A DNA stretch of 64,000 nucleotides from Atherinomorus stipes (GCA_023101725.1 JALJCO010012614.1:1-64000); one strand, 5' to 3'. Counted from the first letter of the stretch, positions 49,325 to 60,659 are shown. Numbers and translations: made by a program. The notes: generated by a model from the sequence alone, not told the origin.

Positions 49325-49534
49325 GCCAACTCTGATAATGACTGAAATGAAAGATACTTTATTAATCCCGGAAGGGAAATTCAAAAATGTGAAGCAGAAT
49401 AAAATTAGAGGAGTTGTAGTTTAGGCCAGATATCTGCAACGGCCACATTTTCAGCCACGCTGCGGACCCTCTTTTTTCCTTCTCTCTCAAACGCACCTTT
49501 GAGTGTACTGCATGAACAGCTGCAGTAGCTTACA
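49325..49534. other. Short repeat-derived spacer
   Basis: Contains 'ctttattaatcccggaaggg', a common teleost retroelement tail. No gene. Confidence 0.4.
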
Positions 49535-50735
49535 ATAATAATGGATTAAATTTAGATCGCGCTTTTCAAGGCACTCAATGCGCTCACAGTTGGTCCATTA
49601 TTCTTTCACTCCTCAATCATACTTGGTGTTGATAAGCTTCGTATGTAGCCACAGCTGCCCTGGGGCAGACTGACGGAAGTGTGGCAGCCATTTCGCGCCT
49701 ACGGCCCCTCCAGCCCCTCCGACCACCAGAACCATTCACACGCATTCATACACCAGTGGTGCCTCCAGGACTCGGAAGCAGCTGCTTCACTCGCCGTCTC
49801 CACTGTTTTCCCCTGTACCAGCCTAACTGTGCCCAAAATATTGTTGCCACACAGAGATCGTATTTGGCAACTTGCAATGGCGGAGTGTATTTGATGATAG
49901 ACGTAAATAAAATGCCATTATCGAACCCGAAAAAATTATTTTATAATTATTGTTAGACTAAATATAATTTTTTCTAGGAAATGTTGTTCTTTCATTCTGT
50001 ACACCCCCAAACAACCTGTGGAGGTATTTAAAAAAAAAAAAAAGCTTTTAATAAAAATGCTATATATTCAACCTTTAAAGGTTGTTTATGGAATGAGGAC
50101 AGAACAGCGACAGAAATGAGAGGAATTTATAAGTGACAGCTAACATTAGCCACGTTAGCAAACAAGTTAGCTTACCGAATCGCCATTTCCATCTTTTGAT
50201 GCCGTGAAAAACGTTTATATGGGTCCATTTAGTGTAGTCTTCACCTAAATTTACCCCAGTTTTTGCTCTTCTCAGGTCACTCCTCCTCAGAAACAGATAA
50301 CATCTCCAGGACTCTGAAGCAGCTGCTTCACTTGCCGTCTCCACTGTTTCCCTGTACCAACCTGACTGTGCCCAACATATTGTTGCCACACAGAGATCGT
50401 ATTTGGCAACCCGCAATGGCGGCGTGTATTGGCTTGTAGACGTAAACATAATGGCATCGTCAAACCCATAAAACACTATTTTATAATTATTTTCAAGCTA
50501 AATATATTTTTGGGGGAAATATTGTACTTTCATTCTGCAACCCTCCAAAAGACCCGTGGAGGTATTATTTTTTGAAAAAATAGCTTTTAATAAAAATGTT
50601 CGATATTTAACCTTTATGTGTCCTGCCCAAGGACACAACAACATATAGCTGGGTGATCGGGTATCAAACCACTGATCCTTCAATCATTGGCCGACCTGCT
50701 CTATCACCTGAGCCACAGCCGTTGCCACCAGCTGT
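49535..50735. repeat. Teleost interspersed repeat interrupted by a direct duplication
   Basis: The outer repeat begins 'gcgcttttcaaggcactcaa' and ends 'cctgctctatcacctgagcc'. Inside, about 310 bp at 49757-50085 ('caggactcggaagcagctgc' to 'aaaatgctatatattcaacc') recur in the same orientation at 50302-50612 with small differences, separated by about 215 bp. No ORF of note. Confidence 0.65.
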
Positions 50736-51119
50736 GGCCTGCTGCTTCATTGTTTCACAGCCGAAACAATGAAACACAGCTTCATTGTTTCTTGCCTCTA
50801 CGGGTGTTGTTTAGGACAGCATGTTAGCAGAGTCCTCTCTGAAGCGAGAGAGCATCTCAGTCTTGGAAGTGGACACTAGTTAATCAAGTGGACGGTGTTC
50901 AAGACTTGAGTGACCAGCCAGAGACGTATGAATAAAATGTGGGAGTAAAAAATACTTCATTTAAAAGACTTAAGACTTAAAGACTTTGGTCCAGTGGAAA
51001 TTTCTTGAACCCAGAAACTGTTCAAATGTTGGGAGCCAGTGGAGTTGTTGCAGGATGGGAGTGATGAGTAATGTGGGTCCGAGTAATCAGGCAAGTAGTA
51101 GTTGTAAAATGATTTTGAT

Positions 51120-51420
51120 CAAAAGTTTGGATGTTTGGAGGAATGAAGGTGAAGAATTCAACCCCAACAAGACTGGAGCAGCTGTTAAACATGGTGGTGG
51201 GAGCATCATGCTATGGGCTGTTGTCATAGAAACAGGAAACTTCCCAAAGTCCTGATCTCACCTCTGTCACAATATGTGGACTCAGACTAAAACTAATGAA
51301 AATGTTTTCATGAAGAGCTCATTAAGATCATGAATGAGGAATGGACTTTATTCCAGCAGCAGCTCAAAGCAGGAGATTCATGTTTATCTGGATATTTGAA
51401 GGAAAACATTCATTGTTAAG
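51120..51420 (+). repeat. Tc1-like relic downstream of V3
   Basis: Reads NPNKTGAAVKHGGGSIMLWA, a typical Tc1 transposase block, then decayed sequence shared with V2 and V4 flanks. Interrupted on the right by the hAT-like insertion. Confidence 0.7.
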
Positions 51421-51846
51421 TAGGGATGTAGATATTGGAATTTCGGCTGATATCTGATATGCTGATATTTCAAAAAATACGTTAACTTGTGCTATGTAGA
51501 ACACGTCAGACTTAATGACAGTTGTTGAAACAAAACTTATAGGATATATACATTATATCCTAGAATGACCTGGATTTTCTTACCCCAAAACAGGGATATT
51601 TTGGTTATTTACACATTATTTAGCGTGTATAAACTTTGTTCACACAGAAAATCTTAGAAACTGTCTTTACGAGTTTTAAAGTTTGTAAAAAAAGACGTTT
51701 TTGAAGAAATAGTTTTTGTTTGTTTTAGACAGCAGCCTGATTAAAAAATGTAAATATAGTTTAAATATTGGTGGGGTGGCTGATTTAAGTTTTAAGGCCG
51801 ATAAAGGACGAAACCGATAGGGGGTCGATGATATTGTGCACCCCTA
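51421..51846. mobile_element. hAT-like MITE inserted after V-unit duplication
   Basis: Ends 'tagggatgtagatattgg' and complement of 'aatattgtgcacccсta'-type. Flanks TTGTTAAG (51413-51420) and TTATTAAG (51847-51854) form an 8-bp duplication with one mismatch. The homologous sites beside V2 (about 42970) and V4 (about 63200) are empty. Same family as 2960-3532. Confidence 0.85.
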
Positions 51847-52143
51847 TTATTAAGCAAAGATGATGGAAATGGATTGATGTGATTGATGGTGTGTTGAGGT
51901 TCATTTCAATCATTTTACTCTGCAAATATTGGAAATCTTCACAGAGTTGATTGTTTGAGAAAATTCTGCTAATAATAAAAAGAAGAATAAAATGTTAAAT
52001 CCATAAAGACAGCAGTGAAGAAGAAACTCCCTCAGCTCAGTGTGTTTGGGACTCTGTCTGAGATGGAGGTGAAATATGTGAACCTGGGCTGCTTTACTGC
52101 TCTCTTCCTGTCACACACACTGTTTGACATCTGTTCATCTGGA

Positions 52144-52181
52144 GGTTTTTGTTCAGCCTGCAGGGATCATTTCTCACTGTG
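52144..52181 (-). promoter_or_regulatory. V3 recombination signal (23-type)
   Basis: GGTTTTTGT 52144-52152, 22-bp spacer, CACTGTG 52175-52181 on the plus strand. Confidence 0.9.
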
Positions 52182-52633
52182 GAGACCAGATTTCCAACAG
52201 CTACAGTAGTAGGTGGCTGAATGATCCACTTTAACTTTCTTAATCCGCAACTCATATACGTTCTGATTTTTTACAGCTGTGAAATCATTTTGCTGAGGAT
52301 GATTGTAACCTTTATAAATTCTAGAATTACTTTTATCGAAGCGGAGAATCACTCTGAATGTTTCTTTCTTCTGGTACCAGTATATATAATTGTTAGCACA
52401 CTGGTCAGTGTTTCCACATGTGAATGAGACTGTTTGACCAACTCTCCTGGTCAATGTTAAATCATCCTGAAGCAGCTCTGCTGCCATGGCAACCAGCGCT
52501 GCAGAGACACAGACAGACAGATGAAGGTTAGTGTGCCAGTGTTTGTTCCAGGTGGAGTTTGCTGGCTCCTGATTGGCTGGAAACACTCACCTGAACACAG
52601 ACAGCACAGAGCAGCAGCTGGGAGGAAAAGCAT
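52182..52633 (-). CDS. TRGV: TRG-like variable segment V3
   Basis: Leader exon 52633-52591, V exon 52498-52182 (317 bases). Landmarks: VSFTC, CDR1 extra Cys (GNTDQCANN), YIYWYQKK, DFTAVKNQNVYELRI, SATYYC followed by SCWKSGL. Open frame. It replaces the framework Cys of V1/V2 (QNGCEL) by Tyr. On the minus strand it is the first V after C3 and shares J2-C2 with V2. Confidence 0.85.
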
Positions 52634-52713
52634 TGTGTGCAGTGGTGTTTCCTCTGGTGAAGCTGGGGAGAAGTGGCGCTCTGATGCAGCTGAGGCCAAA
52701 CAAGGACGAGCTG

Positions 52714-52721
52714 TGACATCA
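52714..52721 (-). promoter_or_regulatory. CRE-like element upstream of V3
   Basis: TGATGTCA on the minus strand, same spacing to the leader ATG as V1 and V2. Confidence 0.45.
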
Positions 52722-53353
52722 GAGCAGGACCACCTGCTTTCTAACAGCTCCTCAAAGCTCCCATCAGCCCCTGCTGCCCACAGATCAGACTGCTGCTGAT
52801 GATTGACAGCTCACATCAAGCTGCTGTGTGCTTTCATGCTCTTGATTTCAATCTGACAGCAGATGAAAAAAATCTGCCTCACATGATGCAGAAAGACTAA
52901 AAACATTCATGTTCCCACAAACACGTTCAGGTTGGTGGTGAATTTAGTAACACACACTGTTATCTGTTGTTCAGCAGCTGGATGAAAATACACAACTACA
53001 AACCCACATGTCCCAGTATATCTGCTTCTGTTCCAAGTCGGGTCAGACTGAAGAAACTTGTTGGAACATTTAGGAAATCAGCTGCTTTCATCTTTATTGA
53101 GTCATCTATGTGCAGAATAATGAAATAAGCAGCTCATTGTTTCCATGACGATGGAAGCTGCAGCTCCTGAACTCTCTTTGATTTCACATTTATCTTTCAA
53201 GCTGCTTTTTCTATCGTCTCCACTGACTGTGAAGCCAAAGTAAGACAACAGCTCCATCTTCAGTTTGTTCTCAGTGTTACAATAGTATGTGTCATGCAGC
53301 CTGAGACCAGCAAGGTGTTAGACCAGCAGGTTACAGTAGACGGCTGTTTAACA

Positions 53354-53444
53354 GCTTTTTGTACCAGGACGTCTCACTGTGGGGGAATCCAGAAAAATCT
53401 TTTATTAAAGCTTTTACATTTGCCTCATTTTTGGTTTTGGGACT
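53354..53444 (+). pseudogene. Decayed J-like segment with 12-type signal, opposite strand
   Basis: Nonamer-like GCTTTTTGT (one mismatch to consensus) 53354-53362, exact 12-bp spacer, heptamer CACTGTG 53375-53381. About 48 bases downstream FGFGT can be read (53430-53444), followed at once by TAA, with no donor. Plus strand, opposite to the flanking V3 and C3. Could be a J relic or a cryptic signal; an A/T-rich run follows. Confidence 0.45.
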
Positions 53445-53460
53445 TAATTTTTTGAAAGTT

Positions 53461-53467
53461 AAAAAAA

Positions 53468-53507
<40 letters not shown>

Positions 53508-53640
53508 TTAATTTTATTTTTAAGATTAAAAAATTTAAATTTTAAAAAAAATAATTAAAAAAATTTATAAAATAAAAATCAATTATTTTTTAAACTTTTT
53601 TTATTTACTTGAAATAAAAAATGTTGAATTTTAGTCTACT
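53461..53640. repeat. Poly-A/T low-complexity tract
   Basis: A run then about 27 T bases at 53473-53499, then A/T-only sequence. Confidence 0.85.
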
Positions 53641-54482
53641 GACAGTCCATCTCACAGTGACTGGAATCCACCTGCTATGGAGGTGATAGCAATGGAGAAA
53701 ATTACATTTAGATTAGATGATGATGAGTCAGAGTATCTTGAAATATGTGATCCATTATATGATTTTATTTTGTATATAAAATGAAGTTAAATTAACCTAT
53801 TTTTTCCTTATAAATGAAAGAATGATATGAAATGATCTCAAAATGTAGAATAAATGGATAATGCCAGAATAAAATATGAAGATGGTAACCATAGTGATAA
53901 AGCATGATAAGATCGAAGAGTTATTGCATTTTTTTTTGTCTTTATTGAACATTTTTTGTTTGTTTTTTGTGAACTTATAGCTGATGGTTTTAGTTCTGTG
54001 CTGTAACTGTATGTCCTCTATTGTTTTGTAAATTTCTCCATCAAAATGTTGCAAAGATGGATTGGGTGGGGGTCAATTTATCTGTATCGCATTTCTAATA
54101 AAGGAACAACAGAATGAAAAAAAATGGTAAAAAGATGGAATGTTTCTATGGAACAGCACCGGCCCTAAAACTGCATGAGCATGGATCAGGATTGGGTAGA
54201 TGTACATTTTCAGTCGATATTTGTCAGTCCAACAAATAACGGTGGGTGATTTATTCCAGCAAGTGATGCTCACTGACTGCAAGGGATTTTGCACTGTTCT
54301 ATTTTTAGTTTTCAGACGTTCTGGATCAGATAATGTGGAAGTATTTTGTGAAAGGTGGTATACAGAGATGGATCATTGCAGCAGTTTAGAACATATGAAC
54401 TCTTGAAGGAATAAATGTCCACATCATCTTGAAGAGATGCACTGAAACCCAAACAGCTCATCACAGAGGAACCATGAGGCTA

Positions 54483-54642
54483 AAACTGCTAGCATCTAAA
54501 AGTTACAGCGAGGTGGATCACGTCTGCTCTCCTGTTGCAGAAACGGTGTGGGGAGTTTTATTTGCAAAGCCATGCACCGGTCCTGCAACAGCAGAACAGA
54601 CGTGATCCACCTCACTGTGACTTTTAAGTACTAGCTGTTTTA
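54483..54642. repeat. Foldback element (about 60-bp arms, 42-bp loop)
   Basis: Left arm 'taaaagttacagcgaggtgg', 'atcacgtctgctctcctgtt', 'gcag' (54497-54540) pairs with 54583-54626 ('ctgcaacagcagaacagacg' 'tgatccacctcactgtgact'). Pairing continues outward with 'actgctagca' against 'tactagctgt'. Confidence 0.8.
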
Positions 54643-54849
54643 GGGGCCACAGTGAGGTCACATCACTCACGCACCTTTATCAGTGCAAACACTTCATATC
54701 AGTCAAATGGAGGTCCTCCTGGCAACCTGAGGCCCCACATGCAGCCTCATGATCCTGGTATCTGGGGGCGGTGCTGCCATGGAAACCAGCATGTGTTGGT
54801 CAGCCAGCAGGTTCAGTTGTTTGTCTCCTGATCTTTTAGTTTGTGCAGG

Positions 54850-55260
54850 AAAGATGTGACAGTGAGGATGTAAAACTCTACGCTGATGATGCTGTTGTTT
54901 CCACACATGAACAAACAGCAGAGCAGAGCTGTTGTTTGGAGATAAACACAAACATCCGGAGGTTGATGAGTGAGATGAGTGTGTTGAGCAGCAGATATGA
55001 ATCTGTTCTCTGTGGTTATTAGAAGAGAAAAAAGTGCTGGCAGCCAATCAGACTTGCTCTCCTGCAGCTGTGTGGCTTCCTGCTCTGCAGCCTCCACACC
55101 GTTAGCTGTGGCTTTCACTTTAATAACACAAGCACAGTTACAAGCATCGACTGCTGAGAATCATTCCAGGAAACATCTGTGTTCTTCATCTGTGAGAGAA
55201 ACAGCTCAAATCCTCAACTCAGAGCTGAGAAATGAACTTTGATGGAAGAAAAGGAGAGAT
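54850..55260. repeat. Duplicated flank of C3
   Basis: Inverse match of 30320-30700 beside C1 (for example 'gaggctgcagagcaggaagc'). No gene recognised. Confidence 0.7.
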
Positions 55261-55493
55261 GAGAAAGCTCCTGATCAACATTTGTTGCTGACCATGAATA
55301 ATAAATCATTTAAAGTTCATCTTCTGAGAAACTTGTGCTCTTTCAGCCAACTGTACTACAAGGAAAGAATCATGATGTGATTTTATATTGCAGAAGAAAC
55401 AATTTGCATTTTGTTCTCCAAAAGCTGTTTATTCAAGAAAAACTGTCATAAAAGCAGAAAACTGGAGTAAAAAGTGAAAATGCTGAAATGTGT

Positions 55494-55960
55494 AAAAGAC
55501 AGAAAGCAGATATAAAATAAACTATCAAGATCAAAGTGTCCTTCAGAATTTACATCATGACAGCAAATCTAAATGTGAATATATGGATGTAAATTATGAC
55601 TATAAGTCTGTAAAATCTGCATAAAAAGAGAGATTTTATGAACGTATACAACAGCATCATCAGCATACATCTGGCATTATACATGGTGTGGACAGCATTT
55701 TGGGAAGGTTGTTTATGTACATTAAACAGTAATGGTCCCAAGATTGAACCTTGAGGTACACCCAGATTATTTTCACATGATGCAGGTGTTACATTTTGTA
55801 CTCTTACACATTGTTGTCTCTGTGTCAGATGTAATTCCTTCCATTGCATAGTGATGACAGATTAAAAGATGACAATTTATTCAAAACAATCTGGTGATTG
55901 ACAGTGTCGAAAACTTTCTTTAAATTAAACAAAACATTGCCCTGATTACACCACCTTTAT
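55494..55960 (-). mobile_element. LINE reverse-transcriptase fragment downstream of C3
   Basis: Third copy of the GVPQGSILGPLLFNV fragment, same limits as beside C1 and C2. Confidence 0.8.
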
Positions 55961-56099
55961 CAACCTCATGTTTGATTTGTTCTGAAAAATCACATGTGGC
56001 TGTTTCAGTTGAATAACTAACGTTGGTGAATCCTGATGAAAGTGATGAATGAGATGAAGTGATGAGATGTGATGGAGAGAAAAGGCCAGCAGAAAACAG

Positions 56100-56824
56100 T
56101 CAGTCAGCATGTGTGCAGTTGGTGGACGCTCCCTTGTTTCTGAGGATCATCAGCAGAGAGAGTCCACAGCAGTACACCAGACTCTTCACTATCAGCACTG
56201 TGGACAGCAGCAAGACCAGCTTCACCCTCAGCTCAGACTGGAAGGATGCTGACAGACAGACAGACGGACAGACAGGAGGGAGAACAGGAGCAGAGGTTGC
56301 AGGTGGAGCAGATGCTGGAACGATTTCTTCCTGCAGACGTGTAGGAGTTGTTGCATGAACTGGTGGAGGAGATGCTGGTGGTGGTGGAGCAGCAGGAAGC
56401 TCTGGAAGAGAAAATGTTTGGAGTTGCAGTGAGAAATGTCCGTCCTCTGCTCCTCTGCTGTCTTTGACAGCGTCTCCACATGAAGCTGAATCACTGCTGA
56501 ACACAGTCAGCAAGCCTTCATTACCTTGTTGTGTTCGGGCCTCCTCTGTTCCCCCCTCATGCTGGACGGTGCAGATGTATTTATATCTGCTGAGAGCTTC
56601 ATCATCAACCACTCTGATGGAGGCGGATTGTGTCGACCCTCTGAACTCTCCCTCAGCAGGAGGCAACGTCCTCAGAGAGCCGTCCTCCTTCTGTCTCCTC
56701 CAGGAGAACTGGACCACAGGAGGAGACATGGCTGAGGCCAGACACAGCAGGGAGCTCTTCCCCTCCTGCTGGACTTTGGATTCAATGGTGCACAATCTCA
56801 CCTCGGGCTTCACTACCGGCTCAT
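56100..56824 (-). CDS. TRGC: TRG-like constant gene C3
   Basis: Exon 1, 56824-56525 (300 bases), encodes the Ig C domain: DEPVVKPEVRLCTIESKVQQ, SSLLCLASAMSPPVVQFSW, YKYICTVQHEGG. Exon 2, 56401-56100, after 'ttttctcttccag', encodes a proline-rich connecting peptide of about 57 residues (ELPAAPPPPASPPPVHATTP ... VCPSVCLS) with two Cys, then the single-lysine membrane helix (STVLIVKSLVYCCGL) and tail RNKGASTNCTHAD. The intron is 123 bp, a multiple of three, with no stop, so the whole region reads as one 252-codon frame. Fully open, hence the best candidate functional C gene on the minus strand, used with J3 and V4. Confidence 0.87.
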
Positions 56825-58700
56825 CTGGAGTTTGACAGCACAGATCAATACAGCACAAAGTTCACTACAAACACTGGATTCACCTTCATATCAAACACAC
56901 TCGTCACCTCATGGCAGCAGGTGGACCACGTCAGCATCTTTATGAAGTCTCATTAAATTATTTCACTTCTTTCATTCTTTATTGCTGATATCTAAATGAA
57001 CCCTTTCATGCATCAAATTTTAAATAACAGTGCTTCATGTTTTCACAAACAATATTTTACTTCTACAGATGTTCACAGTCATCCTTTACTTATTTATTTA
57101 GATATACTGTTATGATCCCTGCGGGGAAATTAGGGCTCCGCATGTCATCCATCTCTGTACTTATCAGAGAGCAGTGGGCTGCTGCTTAAAGTGACCAAGG
57201 ATCAGTTGTTGGGGGTTGAGGACCTTGCTCAGGGGTCCACAGTGGTTCACCTGAGTGGTGTTTTGGGGACTCGAACCCGCGTTCTCCGTGCCAAATCCCG
57301 CGACATCCCTACTAGGCTACCCACTCCCCAAATTACGATTCATCACGTTTTAATTTTTACTGGATTTTTGTTTCTGATCCACAAAATATTTACAGTATAT
57401 CATAATATTTATCATATAATATGTTTTTTCTGTTTATTACTGAGGAAAACTTGGTAATTATAATATATGTACATACAAATATCCCGTCCTCAGCCATGAA
57501 TGTACTAATAACCAGCGTTTAAATAAACGTCCACTGTAGTGGCTGCTATGCACAAAGGGTAAAAATATAATTAAACTATATTTATTGTTGAATATTTCCC
57601 GCTTTCAATAATTTCCTTTCCTTTTTATAAATCGCTGCTGTCGGGGCAATCCTCCTATGTCCAAAACGGTTATTTTCCAGGAAGTGACAAAAGCATGTGA
57701 TTTTGTAAAACCTGGACACAAAATCATCAAACTGTGGAGGTTTTTACATCAAAGACAAATATTTCATTGTATTCATTTATTTATTTACTTTTTGAATATT
57801 TTCAAAAAATTAAGCTTCCATGAAGTAGAGGGCTTTTTAATGATGTAAAATGGAGATAGGAGGTTTGTACCCGACAGTGAGGAAAATGTAATAAGACAAT
57901 ACAATAAAATTCATTTTCATCTTCTAGTTTTTACCAGCAGGTTTTCTAATGTGTTAGAAAATGAGGAAGAAATTTTAGTTAATTTGTTTAATTAATTTTA
58001 CCAATGGAAAGCATAAACAACTAAATTATTCATCTTTCATGTGATTCATTTTAAATTAAACAAGATTTTTAAAGGGAACATTTCTGTGTGTTTTGCTTTT
58101 TAACGTTTGTTCATTTTTCTGCTTTGGTAATTTTATTTTTTTGACCAAGATTAAAATTTATGCTCATTAAAAATTAAACCTTAATTCATGCTGAAAATTT
58201 TCCAAACACTTTGTACGTAAATTTACTGACATGTATTATTTTTATTCCATTTTCATGTTTCTTTTACTTTAGTTTCAAAAGACATATTTGTTCATATTAT
58301 AAACATTTAACCCTTTTACTTTTAAAAACACAAACTTCAAGATACAAATAATGGAAATTTGTTCTTTTGAGAAAATATCAACATTTTTTTTGCAGATTAA
58401 ATAATTTGTTGTTTTTTCTAATAACCAGCAGATGTCAGAGAATTACTGAGAAGATGAAAAAGTAAATTTTGTATCATGACTAATATTTGCAGAAATAAAG
58501 AATCAGTTTAGTTGTTCAGTGAGATTTAAACATGTTTTCAGAAATTATTGAGCTTTTCTTCTGTAACAACGGCTGCATGATGAATTCTCTACTAATGATG
58601 AAAAACTAACATGTAAAGCCTGAAGCAGCAGAAACTGACTTTAAACACATTTGAACTTCTACAAGAAAACAAGTGAAGGAAAAGAAATGTTTGTTCTTAC
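56825..58700. other. J3-C3 intron
   Basis: Collinear with 33108-34405 apart from the SINE at 57108-57332 and an insertion near 57600-57890. No gene. Confidence 0.65.
57108..57332 (-). mobile_element. tRNA-derived SINE (reverse)
   Basis: Minus-strand copy of the SINE at 29703: tRNA-like head at the right ('gactcgaacccgcg' = complementary B box; 'taggctacccactcccc' end) and tail 'atgatccctgcggggaaatt' at the left. Absent from the homologous place near 33350 in the C2 unit. Confidence 0.75.
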
Positions 58701-58770
58701 CTGTTACATACAGTTTAGTCCCAGAACCAAAGATGAGGTAGCTGTATCTCCTTCTGTCCCATCTCTCCGA
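58701..58770 (-). CDS. TRGJ: TRG-like joining segment J3
   Basis: Minus strand; ends RRYSYLIFGSGTKLYVT with phase-1 donor ACAG|GTAAG. 70 bases, the longest 5' part of the three J segments. Next downstream constant gene is C3. Confidence 0.9.
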
Positions 58771-58798
58771 CACAGTGAGAAAGACTGCTACAAAAACC
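58771..58798 (-). promoter_or_regulatory. J3 recombination signal (12-type)
   Basis: CACAGTG 58771-58777, 12-bp spacer identical to J2, ACAAAAACC 58790-58798 on the plus strand. Confidence 0.92.
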
Positions 58799-59620
58799 CA
58801 TCTGCTGGTGAATGTGTCAGCTGAGGTGAAGGAGTCCAGATGATGAAGCAGGATCATATTTCAGCTCCATGATGTGTTTCTCTAATGTTCATATCAACAT
58901 GACTGTCTCTTCTTCTCTTTTCTTTTAGCCACACTAGCAGCATGGCTCTGATGTTAATGTCAGTCTGTTGGTCCGTCCACCACTTTAGTCCACATGGACT
59001 GGATCTGGACTAAAGGATGGAGGGATGGACTGACATGAAACTTCCTCCAGAGGATTGTGTAGAATAGCTGATAGAAACCAGCTTATTGATCATTATGAAA
59101 CAGATATTACTGCCAGTCATCAGGAAACATTCTACTGAACTTTACATGGTTTTATGAATGAGTTTCATCTTTAACATGAAATTAAAGTCAGATCTTTTCT
59201 GGTGGAGGAAAAACCCAAAACCTGCAGCTGGTCCAACACTGGAGATACTGGTGGTCCAGTAACAAGAATGATGTCATGCTTTCTGGCTTTTGGTTTAAGT
59301 TGTTGGATTTCTGTTCTAGTCTGTTTCTTAGTGTTGGGGGGGAATGGGAGAGAGTGTGTTATTTTTTAATTTCTGTTCTTGGGTGTCTGTCAGTCTGTTG
59401 CGGTTTCTTCTTTGCTGTGTGATTTTTGTATAGTTCATCCCATGTGGGTCATTCTGTTGTCTTTTTCCTGTTCTTCTCTGCCCTTGGTCCTCATTTATAA
59501 ACATTGCCGGCGTACATTCAAAATCACGTATGGGAAAATATATCAACTTTTAGGTAATGAAATGTGGAATCTTGATGCAGTGTGTTGGAAGTGTAAGCGG
59601 CACTTTTAGTTAGCGTGAAG
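58799..59620. other. Upstream flank of J3
   Basis: Collinear with 34500-35200 beside J2. No gene. Confidence 0.6.
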
Positions 59621-59695
59621 GGGGGGGGGGGGGTTGGGGGGGGGTTGGGGGGGGGGGGGGGGGAGGGTGTTTTTGGTTGGGGGGGGGGTGCGCTG
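59621..59695. repeat. G-rich tract
   Basis: Runs of 8 to 19 G separated by TT or A; four or more G-runs could form a G-quadruplex. Absent from the J2 side. Confidence 0.8.
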
Positions 59696-59829
59696 GCCAA
59701 CTTTTTAGAAGGGAGAATGAAGCTAAAGAGTGGGGCGACGCTCGTCTGGTGTGCCCAGATTGGGAATATGCCCTGACATCGTAGGAATGGGTTTTTAAAT
59801 TAAGTTAAAGCTTATTTTTTGCTGCTTTT

Positions 59830-60065
59830 AATAACTGTTTGGTTATTAAAGTTTACTCTCTCTTAGGTAACCCTGACTCCCGAGTAGCCTGTTCTGATTC
59901 TCTGTTGGTTGTTTTCAGTCTTCTTTTTTTGTTCTTCCTTTTCCTGTTTTGTTTGTTTTTATGTTTTGCATTGTTGTCTCTTTTTCTGTTCCCTGCTGTA
60001 AGCATTTGTGTGTCCAATGGGTTGTGGGCTATATAAATAAATTTGATTTGTTGATTTGATCTACA
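59830..60065 (+). repeat. LINE 3' tail-like repeat
   Basis: Ends 'ggctatataaataaatttga' plus 'tttgttgatttgat', a typical tail of teleost L2-type elements. Confidence 0.5.
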
Positions 60066-60659
60066 TTTGCATAGCCAGGTGCATGTCCGGTCAAATTAAT
60101 TAACATGTTGGGTTGTTTTGACAATGACTACGCATATTGGTCAGTTGCCTGATCCAAACTCTGGAACAAGTTTCAACATTTTTATTTTTCAAACCAAATC
60201 CCAAGTGGGAAATTCTGTTTTCTGTACTTGAATCATCTCCATGACTAGAGAGTATGTTTCTCTATGCAGAAGAGAATGCAGAGTCAGAGACCAAACACTA
60301 GCTTTGCTAGCTAGCCACAGTGGTACAATGATGTTTGGTAAGTGTCACAGAAAACCAAAGACAAGTATTAATCAGTGGGTAGATGGAGATGGGGTGAGGG
60401 CCTGGCTCTATTCTCTGTCTCTGAGGCTGCAAGCGACAAAATCCTGATGCAGTGATGCTCAGTCCTCTCCATGCAGCCAGAAACACTATTTCCTTACTTG
60501 TGACAGTATCTGAGTGACACCAGCATGGCTGCAGCTTCATGAACCTTCCTCCAGACCTCCTGGTGTCATGAACTCAGACACACCACCTAGAAGCTTTCTT
60601 CACCTGTCTGCTCATCAGTCACCACCTAGCACAGTATCTCATCTTTAATACTGAGTCTT

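Noticed and set aside
53650..53665. Another CACAGTG heptamer
   Set aside because: No nonamer at 12 or 23 bp; part of the duplicated flank seen also near 31000.
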